A stretch of DNA of 64,000 nucleotides from assembly GCF_011806525.1 (NCBI RefSeq), contig NZ_JAAVKI010000009.1, positions 62,001 through 126,000 on the forward strand, in the 5' to 3' direction. Source of the stretch: Thalassospira sp. HF15. GTDB taxonomy: Bacteria; Pseudomonadota; Alphaproteobacteria; Rhodospirillales; Thalassospiraceae. The notes beneath the pieces were generated by a model. It worked only from the letters and a program-made list of their open reading frames with translations, was not told where the DNA came from and searched no databases. Position numbers and translations under genes: made by a program. This document shows, in pieces, positions 18,310-28,143 of the stretch. Position 1 is the stretch's first letter; every line of letters begins with the position of its first letter.

Positions 18310-19110
18310 CTAATCTCTCGCAACGGGTCGGTGCGACCAATCGCCGATACGATCCTGAAATACGGTCAAAGCTGCGATTGCCGCCGTTTCGGCACGCAGG
18401 ATACGCGGACCGAGGCTTACAGGCGTTGCAAAAGACTGTTTGCGGATACGTTCAAGTTCGTCGGCGCTAAAGCCGCCCTCGGGTCCAATCACGATTGCAT
18501 GGTTAACAACATTGGTATTGTCGATAACCGAGCCAGCGCCCTTTGCCAATAGCTGACTTAGCACTTCACCAATTGGTGACCCGGATCCTGTTTCATCACA
18601 AAACAGCAAATGATGACTTTCCGGCACATTTGCAACCCAGTCCAGAAGCCGCACGGGCTCGCAAACCTCAGGCACAGTCAGGCGTTCGCATTGTTCTGCC
18701 GCCTCAATGACCTGTGACTGCAAACGGTCAAGGCGGACCTTGTCGGTAATGCCATGCTGGGTGATGACCGGTTGCAATCTTTCAACCCCAAGCTCGACCG
18801 CCTTTTCGATCAGGAAATCAAGGCGCTGCTTTTTGATCGGTGCAAAGACAAGAGTCGGTCCGACCTCGCTTCCCTGCTCGCGCAATTGGCGATCTGCCGT
18901 GACACTGCCCTTCTTCTTGCGAAGCGCGATAATCGTGCCAAGCCACTCCCCGTCCAGACCGTTAAAAATTTTTACCGGCGTTCCGGGCTTGAGGCGCATG
19001 ACATGTTCGAGGTAATGAGACTGTTCGGGAGCAAGTTCGATTTCGCTACCGGCCATGATAGGATCACGAACGAAAAGGCGTTGGCGGGCGCGCGTGGCAT
19101 CTGCGGTCAT
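18310..19110 (-). CDS. rsmE: 16S rRNA m3U1498 methyltransferase
   Basis: SAM-dependent SPOUT-class enzyme that methylates N3 of U1498 in 16S rRNA. An N-terminal PUA-like domain (residues 1-75, with [12 protein letters not shown]) precedes the trefoil-knot domain containing [14 protein letters not shown] and the terminal [20 protein letters not shown], both diagnostic for RsmE. Start at 19110 has GGGGACC upstream. Residues around 170-180 ([20 protein letters not shown]) form a slightly longer linker than in E. coli. Divergent from ubiA and upstream of gshA, an arrangement I recall from related genomes. Confidence 0.94.
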   Translation of the reverse strand: MTADATRARQRLFVRDPIMAGSEIELAPEQSHYLEHVMRLKPGTPVKIFNGLDGEWLGTIIALRKKKGSVTADRQLREQGSEVGPTLVFAPIKKQRLDFLIEKAVELGVERLQPVITQHGITDKVRLDRLQSQVIEAAEQCERLTVPEVCEPVRLLDWVANVPESHHLLFCDETGSGSPIGEVLSQLLAKGAGSVIDNTNVVNHAIVIGPEGGFSADELERIRKQSFATPVSLGPRILRAETAAIAALTVFQDRIGDWSHRPVARD

Positions 19111-19170
19111 AAAGGTCCCCAAAGCCGTTTTACGGCATCTTGAAATAGTTTTTTATCAGATAGGCCAATT

Positions 19171-20124
19171 ATGACACAGGTCAACCAGCCAATACAGACC
19201 AGCAAGAACGACATGCCACAGGATGGCTGGATTGATCGTTTCATGCCCGAAGCTGTGCGGCCCTATCTGAAACTGCTGCGCCTTGATCGCCCGATTGGCA
19301 CCTGGCTTTTGCTTTTGCCTTGCTGGTGGTCAACGGCCATGGCGGGCGGCCTGTCTGACGATATCAATGCCAAACAGATCGTCATCATGATGGCCCTGTT
19401 CGGGGTTGGGGCGATCATCATGCGCGGGGCCGGTTGCGTGATCAACGATCTGGCCGATCGCAATTTTGACGGTCAGGTTGAACGCACCACCACCCGCCCG
19501 CTTCCCAGTGGTCAGGTCAAGGTCTGGCAGGCATTGCTGTTTCTTGGCTTCATGATGCTGCTTGGTCTTGGCATTCTGGTGCAATTCCGCATCGAGGCCA
19601 TCATCGTCGGCATCTGTTCGATCCCGATCATCATCACCTATCCGTTCATGAAGCGGATAACCTATTGGCCGCAGGCCTGCCTTGGCCTTGCCTTTAACTG
19701 GGGCGCGCTTGTGGGATGGGCCGCGGTGACCGGCACGGTCGAACCGGCCGCCATTGCCATGTATGCGGCGGGCTTTTTCTGGACGCTTGGCTATGACACC
19801 ATCTATGCCCATCAGGACAAGGATGATGATGCCAAGATCGGCCTGAAATCTCTGGCGCTGCGTCTGGGCGATGCGACGCCGAAATGGGCCAAGGGGTTCT
19901 ATACCATGACCACCCTTTTGCTTGGCATTTCGGGCATGCTGGCCGATCTGCACTGGTCCTATTTCGTCTTGCTGGGGCTTGCTGGCATTCACCTTGGCTG
20001 GCAGGTTGCCACCGTCAAACTTGATGACGCGGCCAATTGCCTGAAGCGGTTTAAATCCAACCGCGACTACGGATTGCTGGTGCTGGCCGCCATTGTGATT
20101 TCGCACCTGATTGCGGCCGCTTAA
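19171..20124 (+). CDS. ubiA: 4-hydroxybenzoate polyprenyltransferase
   Basis: Integral membrane prenyltransferase that attaches the polyprenyl chain to 4-hydroxybenzoate in ubiquinone synthesis. The first Asp-rich motif NDLADRNFD is near residue 90 and the second, DKDDDAKIGLKS, near 214; both bind the Mg-diphosphate. About eight hydrophobic segments follow, as in the family, and 317 residues is usual. Divergent from rsmE and followed by the ETF-beta methyltransferase. ubiD lies 2 kb downstream, so two ubiquinone steps are near each other. Confidence 0.95.
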   Translation: MTQVNQPIQTSKNDMPQDGWIDRFMPEAVRPYLKLLRLDRPIGTWLLLLPCWWSTAMAGGLSDDINAKQIVIMMALFGVGAIIMRGAGCVINDLADRNFDGQVERTTTRPLPSGQVKVWQALLFLGFMMLLGLGILVQFRIEAIIVGICSIPIIITYPFMKRITYWPQACLGLAFNWGALVGWAAVTGTVEPAAIAMYAAGFFWTLGYDTIYAHQDKDDDAKIGLKSLALRLGDATPKWAKGFYTMTTLLLGISGMLADLHWSYFVLLGLAGIHLGWQVATVKLDDAANCLKRFKSNRDYGLLVLAAIVISHLIAAA

Positions 20125-20154
20125 ACACATACCCCTTTTCAAGGTAAACCGCTG

Positions 20155-20862
20155 ATGAGCGACAATGTCTTTGCCGATGCACTGGTGCCCGACGTCGATG
20201 ATCCGCAATTTGCCGATCTGATCGAAACATTCACCGTGCCCGCCCGCGTGCCACTGGCCCCGGAAATCGAGATGTATCTGGCAACCCACATCACCCCGCT
20301 TTGGCAGGCGACCGAAGATATTCTGGGTGTGCTCGATATCCCGCCGCCCTATTGGGCGTTTGCATGGCCGGGAGGCCAGGCGATTGCGCGCTATATCCTT
20401 GATCATCCGGAACTGGTGCGCGGCAAACGGGTGCTTGATTTTGCCTGTGGCGGTGGCATGCAGGCGATTGCCTGTGTGCAGTCCGAGGCTGCCGAAATTC
20501 TTGCCAATGATATTGATCCGGTGGCGATTACAGCGACGCGGCTGAATGCCAAACACAATGGCGTTGAAATCCCGACCACGACGGAAAACCTTGTTGGCAC
20601 GTCATCCCCGGAAAAACGCTGGGACGTGATTTTTGCCGGTGACGTCTGCTATCAGCAAGATATGGCAAATGCCGTCCTGCAATGGCTGATGGCAGAAGCC
20701 CGCCTTGGCACCAAGGTCATCCTTGCTGATCCCGGTCGCACCTACGCCCCAACACATAATATCGACGAACTTGAAACCTATGACGTGCCGGTCGATGTCG
20801 CCGTCGAAGACACCGACAGCAAGTTCACCCGCATCTGGCAGCTTTTGCCCGACCGTGATTAG
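20155..20862 (+). CDS. ETF-beta-type protein lysine methyltransferase (METTL20 family)
   Basis: Class I SAM-dependent methyltransferase of the family that includes human ETFBKMT and its alphaproteobacterial relatives, known to methylate lysines of electron-transfer flavoprotein beta or ribosomal L7/L12. The diagnostic block PPPYWAFAWPGGQAIARY precedes the SAM motif VLDFACGGGMQAIA near residue 98, and the acidic loop NDIDPVAI follows. 235 residues. It lies 30 bases after ubiA, so cotranscription is likely. Its stop overlaps the stop of the convergent gene by a few bases. The substrate here is not shown by the sequence. Confidence 0.85.
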   Translation: MSDNVFADALVPDVDDPQFADLIETFTVPARVPLAPEIEMYLATHITPLWQATEDILGVLDIPPPYWAFAWPGGQAIARYILDHPELVRGKRVLDFACGGGMQAIACVQSEAAEILANDIDPVAITATRLNAKHNGVEIPTTTENLVGTSSPEKRWDVIFAGDVCYQQDMANAVLQWLMAEARLGTKVILADPGRTYAPTHNIDELETYDVPVDVAVEDTDSKFTRIWQLLPDRD

Positions 20863-21599
20863 CCGCGTTCAACAACAGAACGGCGAAATGCCACGTCATC
20901 AATCACGCGCAGCACAAAACCGGGAGTGAAGCTGTGCCCGGCGCGTTTGGCGAAATGCGCGATCATGTCCCATTGGCTAAGCGACGCAAACCGGCGATCC
21001 TTGGCCTCAATCGCAGACAACGCATAAACCGCGCCCTGATCAAAAACATGCCCGCGCACGGATTGGTACATGCCGATATGATCGGGCTTCAAACCACAAT
21101 CCAGTTCAAGATCGCGGCCATGAAGCTGCACAAAGCTGTAATGGGCGGGCACAGATTCGGTGACATGCATGTGGGCAAGTTGTGTGGCTGTGAGCCAGGT
21201 AATCGAAACCCGCACCCGTGTACCCGGTGAAGGTGCCAACGTTGCCGGAACCGCGCCATAGCCGGTCAAATGGGTTGAATAGACAATGTCGTGATGCGAG
21301 ATCCAGCCGTGGGTCACCGGAATTTCATCCGACAGGCTCTGATGGGTAAATTTCCGCGTCAGTTGAATGGGCGCGCGGTTCGACCCGACGGCCAGAACTG
21401 GCGTCCGACCGCGCGTAAGCTGGGCAAGATCGCTTGCAGACAACGCGGTCACTTCGCCACCCCGAAACAGGAAATCATGATCCGGCGCGGCATAAGGATA
21501 CAAAAACGCGCGCAGGAGGTCCTGCGCGCGTGGATGCTGTTCGATCTGGTCGCGCAGCACGGGATCCGTGATGAGGTGCGCCTCAGATAACGAAAACAT
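20859..21599 (-). CDS. Unrecognised conserved protein with a GSN motif
   Basis: 246 residues without a signal peptide or membrane span. I do not recognise a named family. The segment VLAVGSNRAPIQL resembles the (Y/F)GSN-start of gamma-glutamylcyclotransferase-like folds, and later strands (STHLTGYGAVPATLAPSPG, WLTATQLAHMHVTE) could complete such a barrel; this is only a structural guess. It ends convergently with the methyltransferase, sharing four bases, and starts at ATG 21599 with a weak ribosome site. Codon use is like neighbours, and it appears to be a real gene. Confidence 0.7.
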   Translation of the reverse strand: MFSLSEAHLITDPVLRDQIEQHPRAQDLLRAFLYPYAAPDHDFLFRGGEVTALSASDLAQLTRGRTPVLAVGSNRAPIQLTRKFTHQSLSDEIPVTHGWISHHDIVYSTHLTGYGAVPATLAPSPGTRVRVSITWLTATQLAHMHVTESVPAHYSFVQLHGRDLELDCGLKPDHIGMYQSVRGHVFDQGAVYALSAIEAKDRRFASLSQWDMIAHFAKRAGHSFTPGFVLRVIDDVAFRRSVVERG

Positions 21600-21615
21600 G
21601 TCTGATCGGTCCGGC

Positions 21616-21972
21616 TTAGCCTTCTACGACGCGATAGCGATAGTTGCAGTCATCAACATGCTGCCAAGCCAGTTTCGACCAGGCTTTTTCTGCATCACCG
21701 AACGTCGCGAACGGACCGTGGCGCTCTTCTTCGCCGCCGACCGGGTTTTCAAAGTCGGTGCTTTCATACTCGCCACCAACAACCCAGTATTCTTCAAGGC
21801 GTTCAATGCGGTAACGCGAATTTGCGTCATCAACCGACTGCCAGGCCATTTTCGACCATTGCTGTTCGGCTTCTTCGAAGCTGCCAAACGGACCAATCTT
21901 GGTTTCTTCGCCAATCGGCTTGTCGAAACCGGTATCCTGATAGGTGCCCCCGATAACCCAGTACTTGGCCAT
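21616..21972 (-). CDS. Tandem DUF4170 protein
   Basis: 118 residues made of two DUF4170 units in tandem: residues 2-56 (KYWVIGGTYQDTGFDKPIG) and 60-114 (EYWVVGGEYESTDFENPVG). Both share GPFxxFxxAExxWSKxAWQxVDDxNxRYR. DUF4170 is nearly restricted to Alphaproteobacteria and its role is unknown; single-unit versions are often found by lipid A genes. AAGGA eight bases before ATG 21972 sets the start. It lies 16 bases before the next minus-strand gene and may be cotranscribed with it. Confidence 0.85.
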   Translation of the reverse strand: MAKYWVIGGTYQDTGFDKPIGEETKIGPFGSFEEAEQQWSKMAWQSVDDANSRYRIERLEEYWVVGGEYESTDFENPVGGEEERHGPFATFGDAEKAWSKLAWQHVDDCNYRYRVVEG

Positions 21973-22236
21973 CTGTGCGTCCTTCATGCTTTTGGTGAGT
22001 TGCCAGGTCGCGTGTTGTGGGCCACGCGACTCTATTCCTTGCCCATGTATAACCAAATGATGCGCTAACCAAAACCGCAAAATTATGCATCTTCGTGCAA
22101 CGCAGCATTGTCAGAGCATGTAGGGATGGATCGGCCCGGTTACAAATGACGTATTTGACAACAGCAAGGTTGTCCAAGCCCGCGTGCCCGCGTATGAAGA
22201 CAATCAGGTTTCAAAGCTTTGCAGATGACAGGTGCC

Positions 22237-23763
22237 ATGCCCTATCAATCCCTTCGTGACTTCATGGATGCGCTGGAAAAAACCGGCCGTCTTGTCCGCG
22301 TCACCGAACCGGTATCGCCCAACCTTGAAATGACAGAAATCCAGACACGCCTTCTGGCCGAGGGTGGACCGGCGGTTCTGTTTGAAAATGTCGTGGGTGA
22401 CGACGGCAAAAAATATGACATGCCGGTATTGGTCAACCTGTTTGGCACCGTGGACCGTGTGGCAGCGGGCATGAACCGCAAGCCCGAAGAACTGCGTGAA
22501 GTCGGCGAAACATTGGCGTTTCTTAAACAGCCCGAACCACCGGCCAGCATCCGCGAAGCCTTTTCCATGTTGCCGCTGGCAAAGACCGTGATGGCGATGA
22601 AGCCCAAAACAGTCTCAAAGGCCCCGTGTCAGCAAGTGGTTCTTGAAGGGGACGATGTCGATCTTTCCAAAATTCCGGTTCAGTCCTGCTGGCCGGGCGA
22701 ACCCGGCCCGCTGATCACCTGGCCGCTGGTCGTGACACAAGGCCCAAGTGCCGGTGAAAAAGGCGGCGACAAGCGCGATGTCTTTAACCTTGGCATCTAT
22801 CGCATGCAGGTGCTGGGCAAGAACAGGACCATCATGCGTTGGCTAAAACATCGGGGTGGCGCACAGCATCATGCCCGTTGGAAAAATGAAAAACGCGAAC
22901 CGCTTCCGGCCGCCATCGTGCTGGGGGCCGATCCGGGCACGATCCTTGCCGCGGTGACACCCGTGCCAGATACCCTGTCGGAATATCAGTTTGCCGGTCT
23001 TCTGCGCGGCGAGAAAGTCGAACTGGTGGATTGCAAGACCGTCCCGCTCAAGGTGCCCGCCACCGCCGAGATCGTTTTGGAAGGCTACGTGTCGCTTGAT
23101 GAATACGCCCCCGAAGGCCCGTATGGCGATCACACCGGTTATTATAACTCGGTCGAAGACTTCCCGGTCTTTACCGTGACAGCGATCACCATGCGCAAAG
23201 ATCCGATTTATCTGTCGACCTTCACCGGTCGTCCACCAGATGAACCATCGGTTCTCGGCGAGGCATTGAACGATGTCTTCGTGCCGCTCCTCCAGCAGCA
23301 GTTCCCGGAAATTGTTGATTTCTGGCTACCGCCCGAAGGTTGCAGCTATCGCATCGCGGTTGTGTCAATGAAGAAGGCCTATGCCGGTCACGCCAAGCGC
23401 GTGATGATGGGTGTCTGGTCGTTCCTGCGTCAGTTCATGTACACCAAATTCGTCATCGTCGTGGATGACGACATTGATGTCCGTGACTGGAAAGATGTCA
23501 TGTGGGCAATCTCGACCCGGATGGACCCGGTACGTGACATCACCACCGTCACCGATACACCGATTGATTATCTTGATTTCGCGTCCCCTGTGTCGGGCCT
23601 TGGCGGCAAACTTGGCCTTGATGCCACCAACAAGCTGCCCGGCGAGACCAACCGCGAATGGGGCGAGAAAATCTACATGGATGATGAGATCATCGACCGT
23701 GTCGATCAGAAATGGGACCGCTATGGCCTGCCCGGATCGGGCAAGAAAATCTGGCGGGACTGA
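22237..23763 (+). CDS. ubiD: 4-hydroxy-3-polyprenylbenzoate decarboxylase
   Basis: Prenylated-FMN-dependent decarboxylase of the ubiquinone pathway; requires the flavin prenyltransferase UbiX, which is not in the window. The catalytic/cofactor block [16 protein letters not shown] (glutamate and aspartate of the active site) is near residue 295, and [16 protein letters not shown] for cofactor and Mn binding is near 190. 508 residues from ATG 22237 ([10 protein letters not shown]), preceded by AGGT; the frame extends to TTG 22219 and ATG 22225. Ends with a standard hairpin terminator. Confidence 0.94.
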   Translation: MPYQSLRDFMDALEKTGRLVRVTEPVSPNLEMTEIQTRLLAEGGPAVLFENVVGDDGKKYDMPVLVNLFGTVDRVAAGMNRKPEELREVGETLAFLKQPEPPASIREAFSMLPLAKTVMAMKPKTVSKAPCQQVVLEGDDVDLSKIPVQSCWPGEPGPLITWPLVVTQGPSAGEKGGDKRDVFNLGIYRMQVLGKNRTIMRWLKHRGGAQHHARWKNEKREPLPAAIVLGADPGTILAAVTPVPDTLSEYQFAGLLRGEKVELVDCKTVPLKVPATAEIVLEGYVSLDEYAPEGPYGDHTGYYNSVEDFPVFTVTAITMRKDPIYLSTFTGRPPDEPSVLGEALNDVFVPLLQQQFPEIVDFWLPPEGCSYRIAVVSMKKAYAGHAKRVMMGVWSFLRQFMYTKFVIVVDDDIDVRDWKDVMWAISTRMDPVRDITTVTDTPIDYLDFASPVSGLGGKLGLDATNKLPGETNREWGEKIYMDDEIIDRVDQKWDRYGLPGSGKKIWRD

Positions 23764-23770
23764 ATATGAC

Positions 23771-23796
23771 AAAGGCGGGCATCGAGCCCGCCTTTT
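23771..23796. terminator. Terminator between ubiD and a convergent gene
   Basis: A perfect 10-bp stem, AAAGGCGGGC / GCCCGCCTTT, with loop ATCGA, is followed by T and CTTTT. It lies 7 bases after the ubiD stop and 23 bases from the stop of the minus-strand gene, so it may serve both. Confidence 0.9.
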
Positions 23797-23818
23797 CTTT
23801 TGCCGTTAACCAGTCGGT

Positions 23819-24412
23819 TTAGTTTCTGAAAAACGCCCAATGCTCGTCATTTGCATCGGGTTTTTCTGAATAGAAAAATTGCGGCGCATCGCACATGAAG
23901 TCGTCAACGCGAATGCCGATGTTGCACAGTTCATCATTGCCAACGACCTCGCGCATGAATTCGACCTCGTTTTCCTGCCAGCTCAGCACTGGCGGGGCCG
24001 TTTCGTCATAGATGCACAGCGCAAATTGTTCGGACTGTTTAAACGGGATATAACGCAATTCGCTTTGCGCTTTGGCACCGTGATTGGTGACGAACAACAG
24101 CGCAAAAAACGGGCCTTCGGGATTGTCGAGGTCAACCCATCCGACAATGCGATCAAATACGCCGTCACAGGTAAAATCACCGGTCAGTATCTGGTGGCGA
24201 TAGTTCCGAGCATGTTGCCCGCCCTGAATACGCATTTCGCTATAAAGCTGCGCGCTTGATACCGGATCGGACTTGCCGTCTGCGTTCAGTTCCCAGACGC
24301 CATTTTCATCCCATCCATGCATCACAGTCTTGCTGTCGTCGGCAATTGCAGGCCAGGCCATACCGATCAGGCAGGCGACACCAAACCTAGAAAGAATTTT
24401 TTGCGTGTTCAT
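23819..24412 (-). CDS. Secreted hypothetical protein
   Basis: 197 residues with a Sec signal (ILSRFGVACLIGMAWPAIA, cut near residue 25). The mature part is acidic, rich in aromatic residues, and has five cysteines (for example TGDFTCDGVFDRI, EQFALCIYDE, NDELCNIGI, DDFMCDAPQ), suggesting disulfides in the periplasm. No family recognised. The D-rich pattern GDFTCDGVFDRIVGWVDLDNPEG looks like a VCBS/FG-GAP-like calcium loop (weak guess). Start 24412 is supported by GGGA five bases upstream. Monocistronic, convergent to ubiD. Confidence 0.7.
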   Translation of the reverse strand: MNTQKILSRFGVACLIGMAWPAIADDSKTVMHGWDENGVWELNADGKSDPVSSAQLYSEMRIQGGQHARNYRHQILTGDFTCDGVFDRIVGWVDLDNPEGPFFALLFVTNHGAKAQSELRYIPFKQSEQFALCIYDETAPPVLSWQENEVEFMREVVGNDELCNIGIRVDDFMCDAPQFFYSEKPDANDEHWAFFRN

Positions 24413-24648
24413 CGCGTTCCCGTTTATCTGGCGCGTTTCGCGCTTGTTTGTTTGATTATAGCAGAAAGCCATCTGAAATCTGCAACTGTCGGGGCCTTGC
24501 CAGTTCGCCCCGGTCCTGCCACCTCTGATAAAGGGCAGCAAATTACGACCCCAAACAGCTTTTTGTTTCCGGTCTTTGCGAAAGCGTTCCTGCGCCCTAT
24601 AACGTAAGAAATACATTCCGAGACCCATTCCGATACAAGGGAGCCTCC

Positions 24649-25998
24649 ATGCCCAAGACCGACATGACACTTGATCGCATCAATGATCTTCTGACGCAGG
24701 CGAAAAAGGCCGGTGCAGACGATGCCGATGCCGTTTATGTCGAAGGCACATCGCTTTCGGTTGCCCAGCGTCTGGGCAAGATGGAAAAGCTTGAACGCTC
24801 CGAAGGGGCCGATCTTGGCCTTAGGGTTCTGATTGGTAAAAAACAGGCGGTTGTTTCGTCGTCAGACACCAGCGACGCAGCGTTAAACGAACTGGTCGAA
24901 CGCGCTGTTGCGATGGCAAAAAATGCGCCCGAAGATCCCTATTGTGGTATTGCCGATCCAAGTGAACTTGCCGAAACCTTTGATGTCGAGGCGCTCGAGC
25001 TGTGTGAACCCGGCGAAGTCGATCAGGACAAACTGATCGAATGGGCAACGGCCTGCGAAGAAGCTGCACGCTCGGTCGATGGTATTACCAACTCCGAAGG
25101 ATCTGAGGCCGGCTGGGGCCGCCATCAGATCACGCTGGCCGCGACCAATGGCTTTGCCAATTCCTATGCCGGGTCGGGCAGCCACATTTCGGTTTCTGTC
25201 CTTGCCGGTACCGGCACCGCGATGGAACGTGACTATGACTATGATAGTGCTGTCTTTTCGAGCGATCTGCGCGATCCTGTCGATATCGGCAAAAAGGCCG
25301 CCGAAAAAACTCTGCGCCGCCTAAACCCCCGAAAAGTCAAAAGCGCGCAAGTGCCGGTCATCTATGATCCACGTGTTTCCGCATCCATTGTCGGACATCT
25401 GTCATCTGCGATTAACGGATCCGGCATCGCACGCGGTACAAGCTTCCTGCTTGATGCAATGGGCAGCGAAATCTTTGCGCCGCATATCAACATCATTGAT
25501 GATCCGCATCGCAAACGCGGCCTGCGTTCCAAACCATTTGACGCCGAAGGGGTGGCAAACCAGAAACGTCATCTGATCGAAAACGGTGTTCTGAAAACCT
25601 GGATCATGGATTTGCGTTCGGCCCGTCAGCTTGGTCTGAAATCAACCGGCAACGCATCGCGCGGGGCCGGAAGCCTGCCGGGACCGTCGACCACCAACCT
25701 TTATATGGAACCGGGTACAATCGCACCGGAAGACATGATCAAGGACATCAAATCGGGTCTTTATATCACCGAGATGATCGGCAGCAGCGTCAACGGTGTG
25801 ACCGGCGATTATTCGCGTGGTGCATCCGGCTACTGGATTGAAAATGGCGAACTGGCCTATCCGGTGTCTGAAATTACGGTGGCAGGCAACCTCAAGGACA
25901 TGTTCAAGACCGTTGTCCCCGCCAGTGACCTGACGTTTAAATACGGCACCAATGCCCCGACCCTGCGCATTGATGGCATGACCCTAGCCGGGCAGTAA
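24649..25998 (+). CDS. pmbA: Metalloprotease-family protein PmbA/TldE
   Basis: Non-catalytic partner of the TldD/TldE heterodimeric protease, which in E. coli matures microcin B17 and degrades CcdA. 449 residues, as usual. It lacks the zinc-binding HExxxH of TldD, which identifies it as the TldE-type subunit; the family core includes GKMEKLERSEGADLGLRVLIGKKQAVVSS and the C-terminal GVTGDYSRGASGYWIENGE. ATG 24649 has GGGAG upstream. No tldD is in this window. Followed by a good terminator. Confidence 0.93.
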   Translation: MPKTDMTLDRINDLLTQAKKAGADDADAVYVEGTSLSVAQRLGKMEKLERSEGADLGLRVLIGKKQAVVSSSDTSDAALNELVERAVAMAKNAPEDPYCGIADPSELAETFDVEALELCEPGEVDQDKLIEWATACEEAARSVDGITNSEGSEAGWGRHQITLAATNGFANSYAGSGSHISVSVLAGTGTAMERDYDYDSAVFSSDLRDPVDIGKKAAEKTLRRLNPRKVKSAQVPVIYDPRVSASIVGHLSSAINGSGIARGTSFLLDAMGSEIFAPHINIIDDPHRKRGLRSKPFDAEGVANQKRHLIENGVLKTWIMDLRSARQLGLKSTGNASRGAGSLPGPSTTNLYMEPGTIAPEDMIKDIKSGLYITEMIGSSVNGVTGDYSRGASGYWIENGELAYPVSEITVAGNLKDMFKTVVPASDLTFKYGTNAPTLRIDGMTLAGQ

Positions 25999-26028
25999 CA
26001 CACTGGCCTTCGCCACCCGACAAAAAAT

Positions 26029-26057
26029 AACGCCCGGTCCATATGGCCGGGCGTTTT
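26029..26057. terminator. Terminator between pmbA and the chemoreceptor gene
   Basis: Stem AACGCCCGG with CCGGGCGTT, inner CC/GG extension around ATAT, followed by TTTT. On the opposite strand an A+T-rich tract (TTATTTTTTG) also follows, so it may act in both directions between the convergent genes. Confidence 0.85.
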
Positions 26058-26094
26058 CAGTTTGGGCAATCAGGATTATCGCCCCTCAATGGGG

Positions 26095-28143
26095 CTAGGC
26101 TGTCCGAATGGTACTGACAAAACTATCCGTGGCACCTTTGAGTGTGGTGAAATTCTCCGACAAGGTGCCAACAGCCGTAAGGACGTCACTGGATGCCGTG
26201 CCCGCCTCGTTCACGGCCTGAGACACCGTCACGATGTTGGAGCTCACAACCGTTGTTCCGGTTGCGGCCTGTTCGATGTTAAAGGCGATTTCGCGGGTCG
26301 CGGCGGACTGTTCCTCGACCGCCGAGGAAATCGTCGCAACAATGCCGTCCATCTCGCTGATGGTTTTGCTGATCAGTTCGATCTGGTTAGCGGCAAGACC
26401 GGTACGACTTTGAACACTGTTGACCTGGGCGCGAATTTCCTCGGTCGCTTTGGCAGTCTGGGCCGACAGGTTTTTAACTTCGTTGGCGACCACCGCAAAG
26501 CCCTTGCCGGCGTCACCGGCGCGCGATGCTTCAATCGTTGCATTGAGCGCCAGCATATTGGTCTGATCTGAAATGTCGGTGATCAGTTCAAGAACATGAT
26601 CGATATTGTTCGATGCCTCGACCAGTTCCTGAATACCTTGCATGGTTTCGCGCGCCTGATTGACGGCTTTCTTGGCGATCTCGGTGGAAAACACGACCTG
26701 ACGATTGATCTCTTCAATCGAACTGTTGAGTTCTTCTGTGGCCGAGGCAACGGAATCCACATTGCCACTGGCCTCTTCACTGGCCGAGGCAACGGCGGTT
26801 GTTTGCTCTGATGCCGTTTTTGCGATCTGGGACATGCCCGTGGCAGTTGCCTGCAATTCGACAGCGGCCGCAGCCACCGCTTCGATAATGCTGCCAACAC
26901 TACTGGTGAAGCTGTCCGCGGTCTGGTTCATGAAGCGACGCTGTTCTTCTTTGGCGCGTTCTTCCTGCGCACGGGCCTCGGCTTCGAGTTCGTCGTTGCG
27001 AATGGCATTGGTTTTAAAAACCTGAACGGCCTTGGCCATTTGACCAATTTCATCCTTTCGGGTCTGCCCGGGAATTTCAACGCCAAGATCGCGGTCCGCT
27101 AGCCTGCGCATGATCGCCGTGATACCAATGATGGGACGTGACAGACGATCCCCCATGACCCACGCCAAGACCATGCCAAGAACCGCCCCGCCAATCGACG
27201 CGATCAGGATTTCCTTTTCGGCCAGGGCGATTTCGGCAACGACCTTTTCAAAGATGTTCTTTTCTGCCACGGCGAGTTCCTGCTTCAGGGCTTCGGCATC
27301 GGCGATAATGCCGTCGGATGCCTCGCGCATGGTGCCGTGAACGGTTGTGACAATTTCCAGTTCATCAGAACGCACCCTGTCAAACACCTGACGGTAATCG
27401 GCAAAAAGCTTGTTGGCATCATCCAGCACTGCTTTCAGGTCACCAGATAGCGGCTGATCGCCAATTTGCCGCAATGCGGTTTCAAGCTTTGCAAACTCAT
27501 CGGCTGATTTGGCGCCAAAGCTGTCATCCTGACGGCCAATCAGGATATTGGCATACAACCGCGCCAAAAGCGCATGTTCACGTGCCGCGACCGAGCGTTT
27601 GAGAAGCTCCAGATCACCGGTGTCCTGGGCATGGGCAACAAGCTTGTCCAGATCAGCAACGATCTTGATCCCGTCCGGCTCAAGGCGATCCAAAATCAGG
27701 GAATGATACTCGTCACTCAGGTTCTTGGCTGATGCGAAGCTTGCAAGATAGGCATCAAGCTCTTCGGCAATATGTTCAATGCGGTTTCGATGCTGTTCGT
27801 CAATGAACTGTTCACGGGCGTCCTCAAGCATCAAGTCAAGCTGCTTGGCATAGGTAAACACGGCTTCGGCATCTTCTGGCGCAGCCGTATTGGCAAATTC
27901 GCGCGCGTGGCTGTTAAAGCGCAGGAACTGCGTTTCGATCTCGCCGATCAGGGCAGCTTCTTCAACATAGTGGGCGTATTCGTCCACATCGTGGGAAACC
28001 GCGACAAAGGTAAAATAGGCAAAGGCCAGGGCCGCGATCAGAATTGCCAAAACCACAGCAAACCCTGCAAGGATTTTCGATTTTATCCGCATATCAGCCA
28101 ACATACCTGAATTGAGAATCACACCAGAGGAGCCCGAAACCAT
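26095..28143 (-). CDS. Methyl-accepting chemotaxis protein
   Basis: Transmembrane chemoreceptor, 682 residues. First membrane span at about residues 24-50 (ILAGFAVVLAILIAALAFAYF), a periplasmic helical ligand domain of about 260 residues (helical-bundle type by its heptads), second span at about 310-330 (IGGAVLGMVLAWVMG), HAMP domain (RPIIGITAIMRRLADRDLGVEI) and a cytoplasmic signalling coiled coil with the hairpin tip ITDISDQTNMLALNATIEA. Start 28143 has GGAG seven bases upstream; ATGs at 28104 and 28092 have poorer sites. No che genes nearby. Ligand unknown. Confidence 0.95.
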   Translation of the reverse strand: MVSGSSGVILNSGMLADMRIKSKILAGFAVVLAILIAALAFAYFTFVAVSHDVDEYAHYVEEAALIGEIETQFLRFNSHAREFANTAAPEDAEAVFTYAKQLDLMLEDAREQFIDEQHRNRIEHIAEELDAYLASFASAKNLSDEYHSLILDRLEPDGIKIVADLDKLVAHAQDTGDLELLKRSVAAREHALLARLYANILIGRQDDSFGAKSADEFAKLETALRQIGDQPLSGDLKAVLDDANKLFADYRQVFDRVRSDELEIVTTVHGTMREASDGIIADAEALKQELAVAEKNIFEKVVAEIALAEKEILIASIGGAVLGMVLAWVMGDRLSRPIIGITAIMRRLADRDLGVEIPGQTRKDEIGQMAKAVQVFKTNAIRNDELEAEARAQEERAKEEQRRFMNQTADSFTSSVGSIIEAVAAAAVELQATATGMSQIAKTASEQTTAVASASEEASGNVDSVASATEELNSSIEEINRQVVFSTEIAKKAVNQARETMQGIQELVEASNNIDHVLELITDISDQTNMLALNATIEASRAGDAGKGFAVVANEVKNLSAQTAKATEEIRAQVNSVQSRTGLAANQIELISKTISEMDGIVATISSAVEEQSAATREIAFNIEQAATGTTVVSSNIVTVSQAVNEAGTASSDVLTAVGTLSENFTTLKGATDSFVSTIRTA

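Noticed and set aside
19330..20556. 408-codon minus-strand frame over ubiA and the methyltransferase
   Set aside because: Antisense shadow; both plus-strand genes have diagnostic motifs.
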